NCBI RefSeq assembly: GCF_014203705.1
Contig: NZ_JACHJR010000001.1
Coordinates: 3,658,001 to 3,722,000 of the forward strand
Origin: Kitasatospora gansuensis
GTDB taxonomy: Bacteria; Actinomycetota; Actinomycetes; Streptomycetales; Streptomycetaceae
Direction: 5' to 3'
Length of the DNA: 64,000 nucleotides
A program made the position numbers and the translations under genes. This document shows positions 1 through 8,220 of this stretch, in pieces. The stretch's first letter is position 1. Every line of letters begins with the position of its first letter. The notes below the pieces were generated by a model, which saw only the letters and a list, made by a program, of their open reading frames with translations, searched no databases and was not told where the DNA came from.

Positions 1-383
1 ACGGCCCGGCCGGCACCGAGCCCGCCACCGGCCCGGTCACCGGCTTCGTCGTCGAGTACGACGGCGGCACCCTCTACGTCTCCGGCGACACCGTGCGCCA
101 CGACGCCCTGGACGAGATCGGCCGACGCTTCACCATCGACACCGCCTTCCTGCACTTCGGCGACGCCCACTTCCCGTCCACCGGCGACCGCGCCTTCTCC
201 CTCAGCAGCACCGAGGGAGCCCAACTCGCCCGCACCCTCCGCGCCCGCACCGTGATCCCCCTGCACTTCGACTCCTGGGCCCACTTCACCGAGGACCCGG
301 CCCGCATCACCGAAGCCTTCACCACCCCGGACCTGACCGGCCGGCTCCGCCGTCTCACCCCGGGCACTACCGAACAACTCTGA
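1..383 (+). CDS. Metallo-beta-lactamase-fold hydrolase, C-terminal part (5' end outside window)
   Basis: The reading frame is open from the left edge and ends at a TGA. The visible ~126 residues look like the C-terminal half of an MBL-fold (beta-lactamase superfamily 2, UlaG-like) protein. Features seen are a strand-turn with SGDTV, the metal-site region LHFGDAHFP, and a late IPLHFDSW segment whose His is expected to close the binuclear metal site. Such proteins are soluble hydrolases with very diverse substrates (lactones, phosphodiesters, other esters), so no substrate is assigned. The N-terminal HxHxDH motif lies outside the window and cannot be checked. Confidence 0.7.
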   Translation, partial: GPAGTEPATGPVTGFVVEYDGGTLYVSGDTVRHDALDEIGRRFTIDTAFLHFGDAHFPSTGDRAFSLSSTEGAQLARTLRARTVIPLHFDSWAHFTEDPARITEAFTTPDLTGRLRRLTPGTTEQL

Positions 384-405
384 ACTCCGGCCCCTGCAGC
401 CGGAG

Positions 406-642
406 TTACCGCCCCGCCGACGAGCCCGCCCCGACAAGCACCTTCTCCAGCTCCACCGGCAGCCCGGTCGCCAGCAGCATCGCCGCGCCACCACCGTGCT
501 GCAACCACCGCAGGTGCGGGTCCCGCAGGCTCTCCATTTGCTCCGAGGCGAGCATCTCCTCAAGCTCCGCAGGCAGTCCCGTCGCCAGGAGCATCGCCGC
601 GCCACCCTGCTGCATCCACTGAATGTTCTGGTTCGTCGTCAT
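406..642 (-). CDS. Small protein built of two near-identical repeats
   Basis: This is a 78-residue frame from ATG to TAA. I do not recognise the family. It is an internal duplication: the segment GGAAMLLATGLPAELEEML near residues 14-32 recurs as GGGAAMLLATGLPVELEKVL near residues 47-66. Each copy is preceded by W(M/L)Q(Q/H), and the copies are joined by a charged linker (SEQMESLRDPHLR). The DNA of the two copies is also a direct repeat (about 445-507 and 558-618). There is no signal peptide or cysteine, and no strong Shine-Dalgarno sequence precedes the ATG. It lies just downstream of, and antisense to, a transposase remnant. It could be a small amphipathic protein or a precursor-like peptide; a chance open frame is less likely because the repeat is conserved at protein level. 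Confidence 0.45.
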   Translation of the reverse strand: MTTNQNIQWMQQGGAAMLLATGLPAELEEMLASEQMESLRDPHLRWLQHGGGAAMLLATGLPVELEKVLVGAGSSAGR

Positions 643-744
643 GCAGAGAACGCTACGGACTGCCGAAAGCCCCCAACATCCGATGCTCCCCCGGACGTTG
701 AGGGGGGTTGTCCCCCGTACCGCCCGGCGGAAATCCCACGAACG

Positions 745-1031
745 TAGCGGCGGACCTCGTCGCGCACCGCGGCCATATTCCAGCGGGCAGTCCTCACTAG
801 CCGCTGCATCGGCCTGGAACGGGCATGACCTGCGTACTCCGCGAGCTGCCAGCAGTTCTTGCGCTCGGCACCGGACAGCAACCCGAGCAGATAGACACGG
901 GCGGTGGCGCGAGGTTCCACCCATCCGAACGGGCCCGCGATCCGGGCCATGGCCTGGTCGAACAACGCCCGCCATCGGGCAGGGGCTGCGCTATGGCTCG
1001 CGGCCATCGCACGATCCTCAAGAGTCGACAC
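745..1031 (-). pseudogene. IS701-family transposase, truncated N-terminal remnant
   Basis: The first ~94 residues from a GTG start match the N-terminal region of IS701-type DDE transposases: RWRALFDQAMARIAGPF, then ARVYLLGLLSGAERKNCWQL, then AVRDEVRRYV. After that the similarity ends abruptly and the catalytic DDE core is absent. The remaining open frame, down to about 639, reads as unrelated Gly/Ser-rich sequence. This is what is left of an old insertion and cannot encode an active transposase. No terminal inverted repeats were recognised. Confidence 0.6.
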
Positions 1032-1063
1032 AACCCTTGATCATCCCGCGGTGGCTGCACGCG

Positions 1064-1282
1064 TCAAGCGTCGTAGTACTCGCCGTCGTCACCCTGGACC
1101 CGCGCGCTCAGCACCTTCGCCACCTGGCACATCGTCGCGATCACCGCATCGCTCGGGTTCTTGGACACGAACCGGCCGGCGCTCCACCACATCGGGGCCA
1201 TCGCGAGGCCGGGATCGCCAGCGACCACCGCTTCCCATTCCGCCGTGCTGATGTCCTGGCCTTCTTCAGCCCACCAGTTCAC
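1064..1282 (-). CDS. Small hypothetical protein (72 aa)
   Basis: The frame starts at GTG (MNWWAEEGQDIS) and ends with QGDDGEYYDA. It is acidic, has four Trp residues and no membrane segment. The tail pattern FVSKNPSDAVIATMCQVAK followed by QGDDGE resembles, from memory, the end of small Streptomyces proteins of unknown function that occur near toxin or mobile loci. This copy is shorter than I would expect and may be an N-terminally eroded member. No function is assigned. Confidence 0.4.
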   Translation of the reverse strand: MNWWAEEGQDISTAEWEAVVAGDPGLAMAPMWWSAGRFVSKNPSDAVIATMCQVAKVLSARVQGDDGEYYDA

Positions 1283-1485
1283 ACGCCGCTGATGTGCACG
1301 TCATAGCCCATGGCCAGCCATGGGCAGGCCATGCGACCGACATGATCGCGAAGCCACACTGGGGTACTAACTGCCTCCAACCGGCATGTTGTAGGGCCTC
1401 CGAGTTCGTGGTGGCGTCTCGTGGATCACGGCGGGTTGTTGGCGTTAGGCCATCAGTCCGATCTTGGTATGCGAAGGTGACGGAA

Positions 1486-1514
1486 GCCCCTCCCTGCTTC
1501 ACTCAGGGAGGGGC
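1486..1514 (-). terminator. Stem-loop terminator of the DGQHR gene
   Basis: A perfect 11-bp stem (gcccctccctg / cagggaggggc) with a 7-nt loop begins 10 nt beyond the TAG stop of the minus-strand gene that follows. There is no clear U-run, as is common in streptomycetes. Confidence 0.7.
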
Positions 1515-1523
1515 GTTGTCGTT

Positions 1524-2837
1524 CTACACGCCGGCCGGGGCCTTCTTGTACCAGTCGGTGACGACCGCAGTCAGGTGAACGATGTTCTGCTGGCGCATGA
1601 TCGGCGCGGAAGCGTTTGGCTCGAAGTCCGTGTTCGTCTCGGCGTTGGCACGCCAGATGCTGGTCTCGGTGGCGGGAGCAGCCATGTGGCGGTCCAGGCG
1701 CTTGAAAAACTCCTGGATGTCGCCGTCCTCTGCGCCGCTGTCCCGGAGGTTGCGGTAGACGCCGCCCAGAACCCGAAGCATGCCGACCGAGCCGAGCAGG
1801 GAGTTCCTCCGCAGCTCCTGGGCATTGGTGGGCTCCGGTACGGGCTCGCCTTTCTTGGGCTTCTCGGCGAGGGCGGCACGGTAGTTGTCGGTGTCCTCCT
1901 CGGTGACCGCAGCGAGCCCGAGGAATGCGGTGGAGAGGACGTCGAGGAATCCGCGGACGGTCTCGATGACCTCCTGATCGGTCATCGCCTCGACCTTCTT
2001 GCTGGCCCGACCGCCAGGTCCGGCGATGACGGCGCGAGTGATATCGGCGACGTGCTTGGCTCCAATCAGGTTTCGATTTGAGTCGGTCATCCGGTCCCGC
2101 TCGATGTCCACCTTCCCGTTGAGCAGAGGGTGGGTGAGGATGTCGGACAGCGTGCGGTTGGCGATGCGGGAGGTATCGAAGCGGGCCTTCACGGCACCGG
2201 AGATGCCCTTGGCGTTATCGGCGACGTCGACGAACATTTGCTGACCCTTAATGGCGTCCTTTTCAACATATATGTCGATTCCGACGTACTCCTGTTCGAG
2301 CCGTTCCATACGGGCCAGTAGGGCCTTGCGCTCGGCCTCCAGCCTCGCCTTGCGGGCAGCGGTGGCGCGGTACAGCTCCCGATCAACGCGGCTGATTTCG
2401 TCGGTGAGGTGCTTCTGCTCCAGATGAACGCCGAGGATGCGGTGCTGACCGTCGATGGTGATCAGTCGGCCGACGCCACCGACGGCCCAAGGAACGATCA
2501 GGTAACCGATCCGGCCGTCCTCGCCAATCATTTCGAACCGGCACGAGCCGGCGTCGCGCACCAGGAGGGCGGGCGCCACCCAGCCCGGGTTTTCGGCGAG
2601 GTACAAGCCGAAGCCCTTGGCGTGGCGCAGGTCCACACGGCGGTTGTCAGGGTCGACCTTGTCGGGGTCGGGGATGGGGAGGATGACGGACAGCTCCGAC
2701 AGGGGAACGCGGGTGCTGTAGACGGTCCGGCCGCCCTGGGTGGTCCTGATCGCTAGGTAGGTGGACTCCTTACGGCTCAGCGTCAGGCGCCGGGGATCCA
2801 CGTTGATGTCCGGCGTGCCGGTGAAGGTTTCGGTCAC
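1524..2837 (-). CDS. DGQHR-domain protein, orphan DndB-like
   Basis: This 437-residue protein carries the family signature ITIDGQHRILG at about residues 127-137. A charged helical segment (about 145-185, rich in R/E/A/L) and QMFVDVADNAKGIS further on are both typical of DNA-phosphorothioation regulator DndB and related DGQHR proteins. DndB normally acts with DndACDE, but no dnd gene lies beside it. A stand-alone role, such as a regulator or defence component bound to DNA, is therefore inference. I chose the GTG that opens VTETFTG; a TTG 54 nt upstream is in frame. The neighbourhood is full of pseudogenes, so the gene was probably acquired horizontally, yet its frame is intact. Confidence 0.7.
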   Translation of the reverse strand: MTETFTGTPDINVDPRRLTLSRKESTYLAIRTTQGGRTVYSTRVPLSELSVILPIPDPDKVDPDNRRVDLRHAKGFGLYLAENPGWVAPALLVRDAGSCRFEMIGEDGRIGYLIVPWAVGGVGRLITIDGQHRILGVHLEQKHLTDEISRVDRELYRATAARKARLEAERKALLARMERLEQEYVGIDIYVEKDAIKGQQMFVDVADNAKGISGAVKARFDTSRIANRTLSDILTHPLLNGKVDIERDRMTDSNRNLIGAKHVADITRAVIAGPGGRASKKVEAMTDQEVIETVRGFLDVLSTAFLGLAAVTEEDTDNYRAALAEKPKKGEPVPEPTNAQELRRNSLLGSVGMLRVLGGVYRNLRDSGAEDGDIQEFFKRLDRHMAAPATETSIWRANAETNTDFEPNASAPIMRQQNIVHLTAVVTDWYKKAPAGV

Positions 2838-3000
2838 AGCAAGCCCATCTTTTGCGGCCGGTAACGGTTGCCAGCCTCGAATGGGGCGCAACCGTAGCAG
2901 GATTGCTGACTAAGCATCAAATCTACTGGTAGTCCTAGAAGTTAAGCGCTTACTGTGCCTGTGGGACCCGCTAAGCTGAGGGCCGCGCCGGTCCACCGGC

Positions 3001-3627
3001 GCTGCACGGCGTGCCCCGGTCAGCGACGCCGCCGACGCCATTGCCCCGTTCGGCGAGAAGTACGGCGACACCGTGCGCATCGTCGACTTCTCCCGCGAGC
3101 TGTGCGGCGGAACCGACGTCGCCACGGCTTCCAGGTCGGCGCCTTCCGCCTGCTCAGCGAATCCTCAGTTGGCTCCAACCTCCGCCGCATCGAAGCCTTC
3201 GCCGGCCACGGCACCCTCCGCCACTACGACACCGAGCGCCGTCGGCTCGAAGAGGTCTCCACACTCCTCGGCACACGCCCGAAGAATGCCCCAGAGGCCC
3301 TGCGCAAGCGCCCCGACGCCCTAGCCACCACGCAGCGGGAACTCGTCCGCCTGCGCGGGGCCGAACTACGGAGCCAAGTGGGACAGCTCGTCTTGGGCCC
3401 CACCAGGCACCCGGGGCCGGATCGTCTCGCAGCGGGTCATGGGGCTGGGTGCGGACGACCTCCGCGTCCTCGCGCCTCTGGAGGCCGCCCACCTCCGCAA
3501 CGACCGAGCCGTGATTCTCGGGACCGAACACGACGGCAAGGCCCTGCTCATCGCCGCCATCACGCCCAGGATCGTCAGTGACGGAGCCGAGACCAGTAAG
3601 ATCCTGCCGCTGCCGCCTGCGCCATAG
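3001..3627 (+). pseudogene. Alanyl-tRNA synthetase C-terminal remnant, frameshifted
   Basis: Three consecutive pieces in alternating frames reconstruct the C-terminal third of AlaRS. The first is the tRNA-SAD zinc region (APFGEKYGDTVRIVDF, then ELCGGTDV). The second is a coiled-coil segment (GSNLRRIEAFAGHGTLRHYD, then LLGTRPKNAPEALRKR). The third is a DHHA1-like piece (MGLGADDLRVLAPLEAA, then GKALLIAAITPRIV) ending at TAG. At least two frame changes are needed, near 3125-3145 and 3390-3440. The metal-ligand motif CGGTH reads CGGTD. The catalytic N-terminal domain is missing. This is a dead fragment of a second alaS or an AlaRS-like gene. Confidence 0.75.
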
Positions 3628-3823
3628 GCGGAGGAACAGGCGGCATGGGACCAGTCGCCAGCGCCGGGAGCCACCGCGTTGAAGCCCTCGACGAAGCCCT
3701 CAGCGCCGCTTTCCAGGAAGCGGCCGCACCCCCAACCGGGAAACGCCCACGTGCATGAGCATGTTGCGGGCGTCGGCCACGCACGGAAGGCCGCCTCCCG
3801 CAGCATGCCTCCCGCCCCCACGA

Positions 3824-3966
3824 TCAGCGTGCCAGTAGGTCTTTCACCAGGACGACGCTGTCGTAGTTGATGACGTCCCACCGCCACGTGGCCATCAGCA
3901 CGTAGCCACGTCGGCGATACCAGCCGACCAACTCGGTCGCCTGGAACGACGTGCCGATCACTACCT
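3824..3966 (-). pseudogene. GNAT acetyltransferase C-terminal fragment
   Basis: In the minus frame ending at the TGA at 3826-3824, the residues GTSFQATELVGWYRRRGYV and WDVINYDSVVLVKDLLAR resemble the last strand-helix-strand of a GNAT N-acetyltransferase (the YxRxGY turn). The frame is blocked by an in-frame TAG immediately upstream, so only ~45 residues remain. It is a decayed remnant. Confidence 0.45.
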
Positions 3967-4044
3967 ATCAAGAAGCCAGCGCGGCAATCCGTTCCTCTGC
4001 AAGCGTCAGCCGCCGTTGCCCTAGCCCGGTGCCCCGCTGTGGCA

Positions 4045-4076
4045 GCTCCACGCTCGGCGGAATCCGAGCGTGGAGC
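4045..4076 (-). terminator. Stem-loop terminator downstream of the ASCH gene
   Basis: A perfect 13-bp stem (gctccacgctcgg / ccgagcgtggagc) with a 6-nt loop starts about 21 nt past the stop of the minus-strand ASCH gene. It would end the two-gene GNAT-PIN/ASCH transcript. Confidence 0.7.
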
Positions 4077-4097
4077 CTTTGCGGCCGTGAACCGCCC

Positions 4098-4577
4098 CTA
4101 TGCGAGAGCGGGCGCACTCATGACGCTGAGAAGGGCCGTTCCCGCCGCTGGAGAAGCCGTTGCCATCTGCCGAAGAGCTTCGCCTTGGAGGTAGCGGTAG
4201 CTCTGCGGCGGGTGAAACGCTCCGGCGGACCGCAGCGCACTGAGCGGCACCGGTTCCTCGAAGGCGACCGGCTCCTCCAACGTGAGACCGCTGGCCTGGG
4301 TGGCGCCGCTCATGTACTCGTCGTACTCGCGCCGGGTGATGCCGGTACGGGAACGGCTAGTTGACCAGACCTCCCGAGGGGTGCCGACCTGGACGGCGGC
4401 GACGCGGGCCATGCCCACCAGGGCCATGGTGGGCGCGGTGGCGTAGAGCACGACAGGCGTTCCGGGAGGGACAGCGACTCGCTGGCGTCGCACCTCGACT
4501 GTCTTGCTGCCCGCGAGGATCGCGGTGGCAAAGCGCGGGTGGACTGAGAGCAGGAGCGCGCGTTCCATCTCGTTCAC
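4098..4577 (-). CDS. ASCH (PUA-like) domain protein
   Basis: This 159-residue protein opens with the ASCH signature ALLLSVHPRFATAILAGSKT and then VEVRR. A strand VVLYATAPTMALVGMARV follows, the pattern of the small PUA-like barrel that binds RNA or modified nucleotides. The GTG start overlaps the stop of the preceding GNAT-PIN gene by 4 nt (GTGA), so the two are translationally coupled and likely work together. An internal ATG three codons later is an alternative start. ASCH proteins occur as stand-alone RNA-binding proteins, as ribonucleases, and in toxin-antitoxin-like pairs. Which applies here is not visible. Confidence 0.7.
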   Translation of the reverse strand: MNEMERALLLSVHPRFATAILAGSKTVEVRRQRVAVPPGTPVVLYATAPTMALVGMARVAAVQVGTPREVWSTSRSRTGITRREYDEYMSGATQASGLTLEEPVAFEEPVPLSALRSAGAFHPPQSYRYLQGEALRQMATASPAAGTALLSVMSAPALA

Positions 4578-6634
4578 GTCCGTCGGTGCCCTTCCTGGTA
4601 AACCGCCTGGAACAGCCTGTTGTCGATCTTCGTCAGCGACATCAGGGACAACCGTAGCCCTAGGCCCTCTGCCAGCGAGGTCAAGCGCCGCAACGTTACC
4701 GCCTTGGGGAAGAGCTCGGTGTCCGAGAACCGCAAGGCCATAGCCTTGCCTGACGATCTGTCAGCGATTTTGTGGATCTCCCTCTGACCATATACGCCCA
4801 AGTGTTCGAATCGCGCACGCAGGGCCTCGGCTGAGTCGACCACCACTTCCTCCAGTCGCGAGCAGCCGATCACCAACTGCCCTTCCTGGTTGGACAGTCC
4901 CTTGCTGACGTACCAGAGCAGGCGGGCTGGGATGCTCTCGCCGCGGTGGCCGGGGGAGCGGTAGTAGACGTGCTCCCTGCTGATGCCCAGTTCGTTGCGC
5001 CGGGGCAACAGCATCGCGGGCACGTTGAACAACTCCGTGGACCAGCGCGGGTCGATTGGCACGATGAATGAAGGCAGCTGCGAGTCCATGACCTTCGCCG
5101 GCCACCAGGACCGTTCGGCCACGCCGGCAACTTCGGCCGAAAGCTCAGCGGGGAGGGTGTCCGCCGTTTTGCCTAGCTCCCGTGCTGCCAAGGCGGCTGC
5201 ATTGGTGATCGCAGAGGATGTTCCGCAGATGTCCACCAGCAACGTTGCCTGACCGCCGGTGTACTCGAAGAAGCCGTCGTCGCTAGCTGCTGCCCGCGCG
5301 GTGGCTGATACGAAGGGATCGGTGAGGCGCACGACGTGGGCGCCGGATTCGCGAGCGCTCTGCTTCAAAGTGAAGAGCAGTTGCCGCGCCAGGGTCTCCT
5401 CCAGCGGATGGCTGGCGGTGCGCAGAACCGGGACGGTTAGCGTGCGGCCGTCGACCGCCCAAGCGTACAGCGCGACTGGATGCCCGCTGCCGTCGCGGAT
5501 GAGTTCGCGGCGCCAACTGAGTGAGTCCTGTGCCAGGGCCCTCAGGCGATCGGCGAAGGCTGAGCCGCTGTCGCCGCCCGTCTGTTCGAAGAAGGCCACC
5601 AGCTCTGCCTCTGCGCCCGGCGCGACCTCGTTGATCCGGAACTCAGTGCCCATCAGGCCGACCGGCCGGTAGACCTGAGCCTGTCTCAGCTCGTCCACGT
5701 GCAGTGTCACCACCGACGGTGCCACCACGTGGACCCCGGCAACTGACCAAGCCACATCCGCCAGCTGCGCGAGCAGCGCATCGCGGGTGGCCAGTACCTG
5801 TAGTCCGGCGGCCGAGGTCTCGGCGACGTAGCGTAGCCGTGCTTCCAGTCCGGACCGTTCGGTGAGGTCGGGAAAGGCTGCGACTGCGGCGTTCAGCAAA
5901 TCGCGACCGCAGGTGGCGGCGGCCTCGGGATCGGGCGTGATCTCCCGCAGCCCGGTGAGAGCCGAGCGCTGGTGCTGGCGCTCGACGGTGTCCTCGATCG
6001 CGCGGATCTCGTGATTGATCCGAGGCGTGATCGCCACCTCGACCAGGTCTGCCATCCAGTCGGCCGCGAGCGCCTGCGACTCGGCGGCGTCGGGCGGCAG
6101 CACCCTTCCGTGCAGATCCGCGAAGACGCCGTGATCCACCACGACGGTCAGCAGGGCATCGCTGTCCACCTCGGCAAAGAGGCTCGGGTGCCGGAAGTCC
6201 AACCACCAGGCATCCAGAATGTGGCCGCGGCGACTGCGACCCTTGACCTCGCCCCGCGGATTGAATCCGAGGCTCTCCCACATCCCGGTGAGCCCGTAGT
6301 CCCGCCGGCACTTGGCCTTGATCCCGAACCGCTGCCTGTGGCTGGCCCGGATCGCCTCCACCAGGTGGCGTGCTATTCCCCTGCCTCGGTGCTCCTGGGC
6401 AACGCAGAGATGGGCCAGCCGCACGTGCGGAGTCCGCTTCGGGAGCCCGAACAGCGCGTAGCCGACAACGTCGGCACCATCAACGGCAACGAGCAGCCCG
6501 CCGTCATCCGCCATCTTCTCGTAGGCCGGCGGCGTCATCAGGCCCAGCGTCTTGGTGTAGCGATCACCCAACGCGATCGTCGCAGCGAGCAATTCCTCCT
6601 GCACCCCCGACACAGGCACGATCTTGATCCCCAT
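4574..6634 (-). CDS. GNAT acetyltransferase-PIN-like fusion protein
   Basis: This is a 686-residue multidomain protein. Residues ~1-150 form a GNAT domain with the acetyl-CoA loop EHRGRGIARHLVEAIR. Residues ~155-330 look like a PIN-type nuclease: LTVVVDHGVFADLHG carries an early Asp, and LQVLATRDALLAQLADV carries a late Asp. The region ~330-530 is unassigned. The C-terminal ~150 residues (HVYYRSPGHRGESIPARLLW, then GQLVIGCSRLEEV) read like a second PUA/EVE-type barrel. I chose the ATG preceded by GGAGGGGG; an in-frame TTG lies 27 nt upstream. It overlaps the ASCH gene by 4 nt. The combination suggests a nucleic-acid-targeting toxin, defence or modification module, which is inference; the domain calls for GNAT are firm and for PIN moderate. 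Confidence 0.6.
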   Translation of the reverse strand: MGIKIVPVSGVQEELLAATIALGDRYTKTLGLMTPPAYEKMADDGGLLVAVDGADVVGYALFGLPKRTPHVRLAHLCVAQEHRGRGIARHLVEAIRASHRQRFGIKAKCRRDYGLTGMWESLGFNPRGEVKGRSRRGHILDAWWLDFRHPSLFAEVDSDALLTVVVDHGVFADLHGRVLPPDAAESQALAADWMADLVEVAITPRINHEIRAIEDTVERQHQRSALTGLREITPDPEAAATCGRDLLNAAVAAFPDLTERSGLEARLRYVAETSAAGLQVLATRDALLAQLADVAWSVAGVHVVAPSVVTLHVDELRQAQVYRPVGLMGTEFRINEVAPGAEAELVAFFEQTGGDSGSAFADRLRALAQDSLSWRRELIRDGSGHPVALYAWAVDGRTLTVPVLRTASHPLEETLARQLLFTLKQSARESGAHVVRLTDPFVSATARAAASDDGFFEYTGGQATLLVDICGTSSAITNAAALAARELGKTADTLPAELSAEVAGVAERSWWPAKVMDSQLPSFIVPIDPRWSTELFNVPAMLLPRRNELGISREHVYYRSPGHRGESIPARLLWYVSKGLSNQEGQLVIGCSRLEEVVVDSAEALRARFEHLGVYGQREIHKIADRSSGKAMALRFSDTELFPKAVTLRRLTSLAEGLGLRLSLMSLTKIDNRLFQAVYQEGHRRT

Positions 6635-6755
6635 TGATTCCCCCTCCCACCGACCACCCAAGTGGTACCGGCCTTAGCAATATCGACATCGTGAACCGGT
6701 TCAAACCAACGCCGCCCAGCCAGTTGCCAGCAGCCCAGGCTCGCTGCCTCATTTA

Positions 6756-7505
6756 GAGGTCATGTCATTTGGGCGATTGAGCAGACTCCGGGCGTGCTGA
6801 TCACGGAGCATCTGGTGTCGGATGAGCTGTGGGAACTGTTCCAGCTGGTCGTGTCGGCCCCTCCGGTGTGTCCGCAAGGCGGTGTTCGGCGTCGGCACGG
6901 GGATCGCGAGGTGCTGGCCGCGATCGTGTTCGTTGCCACCTCCGGGTGCACCTGGGCCCAGTTGCCGTCGTGCTTCGGCCCGTCCGGACCGACGGCCCAT
7001 CGGCGTTTCGCCGAGTGGGGCAAGGCCAGGGTGTGGGCCAAGCTCCACCGGGTCCTCGACGAGGTCGGCTCGCGGGGCGAGCTGGACCGGTCGCGGTGCG
7101 CGGTCGACTCGGTGAACGTGAGAGCCCTGAAAAGGGGGTACTGACAGGTCCGAATCCCTGTCGATCGGGACAAGCGCGGGTCGAAGATCCACCTGCTCAC
7201 CGAACGTGCCGGTTTACCCCTGTCGCTCGCGATCCCCGGGGCCAACGTCCACGACAGTCAGGCCCTGATCCCGCTGGCCGACGCCATCCCCTCCATGGCG
7301 CAGACCCGGCAAGCTCCACGGCGACAATGCCTACGACCACTGTTTCATCCGTGCCTATCTGCGATAACGTCAGATCTCTGCCCGCATCGCCCGCCGGGGC
7401 ATCGAGTCCTCTGCACGCCTCGGCCAACACCGCTGGGTCATCGACCGGCACCAGCATCGCCGCAGCACTCATCTGCCTGCGGAGCTCTCTAAGTGAGATG
7501 ACTTC
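6756..7505 (+). mobile_element. Decayed IS5-type insertion sequence with terminal inverted repeats
   Basis: The element is ~750 bp. It is bounded by imperfect 15-bp inverted repeats, gaggtcatgtcattt at the left end and the complement gaagtcatctcactt at the right end, with 12 of 15 positions identical. Inside is a frameshifted IS5-family transposase reading left to right. No clear target duplication was seen next to the ends. Confidence 0.65.
6794..7490 (+). pseudogene. IS5-family transposase, frameshifted
   Basis: The GTG-initiated N-terminal ~116 residues match the DUF4096/IS5 N-terminal region (LITEHLVSDELWELFQLVV, TSGCTWAQLP, RRFAEWGKARVWAKLHRVL). They reach the start of the DDE core (CAVDSVNVRALKRG) and then hit a stop at 7142. 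The homology resumes in another frame (GPNPVDRDKRGSKIHLLTER, then LPLSLAIPGANVHDSQALIP) and shifts again before GDNAYDH and RGIESSARLGQHRWVIDR. With several frame changes it cannot make an active enzyme. Confidence 0.7.
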
Positions 7506-7563
7506 CTATCCGACCCTCCGTCAGTCCCATCTGGCACAACAACCCAGAATTGGTCCAGACGGC

Positions 7564-7598
7564 AAGAAAGCCACAGGTCGTTGACCTGCGGCTTTCTT
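7564..7598 (-). terminator. Bidirectional stem-loop left of attL (ancestral tRNA-Gly terminator)
   Basis: A 15-bp stem (aagaaagccacaggt / acctgcggctttctt, one mismatch) with a 5-nt loop is followed by T-rich sequence. It sits 3 nt outside the attL repeat, exactly where the native terminator of the minus-strand tRNA-Gly would have been before the element inserted. Confidence 0.6.
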
Positions 7599-7600
7599 CG

Positions 7601-7644
7601 TGGAGCGGGCGACGAGAATCGAACTCGCGCTATAAGCTTGGGAA
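7601..7644. repeat. attL: 44-bp direct repeat of the tRNA-Gly 3' end
   Basis: These 44 bases are identical to 18173-18216, which is the 3' part (anticodon stem side through CCA) of the intact tRNA-Gly. Identity stops immediately after ...gggaa. This is the left attachment junction of the integrated element; the copy is only a tRNA fragment. Confidence 0.93.
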
Positions 7645-7800
7645 TCTCGCTAACTTGGCCGCCCTACGGGGCCTCTGACGTGCAGTAATGTTCACGCCTA
7701 GCCCGTGCTGGACCCAGTCGCCAGACACCACTGTTGCCCGTCACTTACCGCTCACCCCCGCTCCTTAGGGCACGGATGGGGCACGCCATCCCGGGCACTC
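7645..7800. other. Non-coding end of the element next to attL
   Basis: I see no gene, RNA or strong hairpin in this stretch. Integrase and excisionase arm sites would be expected here by analogy with pSAM2, but I could not identify repeats that would mark them. Confidence 0.4.
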
Positions 7801-8220
7801 CTACCCGAGGACGGGCCGAAGATCATCAGCCAGGGCTCCGACCAATACCTTGGGATACCGGCGAAGCCACCACTCGTCCTCGTCAATCCGGAAGAACTCA
7901 CCGAGGGCTCGGCCGTCGTCCCAGACGGTTGCATCCCGGAACCGACGGTCAAGCTGTTCGACCTCCGCTCCCCACCGGTTGATGTCTACGGCCGGGAGCA
8001 GGATCCACGCCTGGTGCAGCCACTTCCGGGGAGAGAGATCGTTCAGGTACTCGTACACCATGTCGGTGTAGCCAGTCTCAATCTGACTCACTAGCCGAGC
8101 CCAGGACCGGACCCTCTCCTCAACGGTGAACGCCTGCCGCCAGCCGCGTGCATGCAAGATCTGCCCAGCGGTCCGACCGTCAGGCGCGGATGGGGGGACT
8201 GGCTTCTCAGGCTCGACCAC
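7801..8220 (-). CDS. Hypothetical protein of the element
   Basis: This 139-residue soluble protein has the start set at a GTG (VVEPEKPVPPSAPDGRTAGQ). The frame stays open further upstream, but that part is proline/arginine-rich and non-protein-like. The body is rich in Trp and acidic residues (VYEYLNDLSPRKWLHQAWIL, EFFRIDEDEWWLRRYP). I know of no function; similar short genes are common at the attL side of Streptomyces elements. It is the only gene left of the Nudix gene. Confidence 0.5.
   Translation of the reverse strand: MVEPEKPVPPSAPDGRTAGQILHARGWRQAFTVEERVRSWARLVSQIETGYTDMVYEYLNDLSPRKWLHQAWILLPAVDINRWGAEVEQLDRRFRDATVWDDGRALGEFFRIDEDEWWLRRYPKVLVGALADDLRPVLG

Noticed and set aside
1266..1502. 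78-residue minus-strand frame between the small hypothetical and the DGQHR gene
   Set aside because: No protein-like pattern, no ribosome site, and it overlaps the terminator hairpin.
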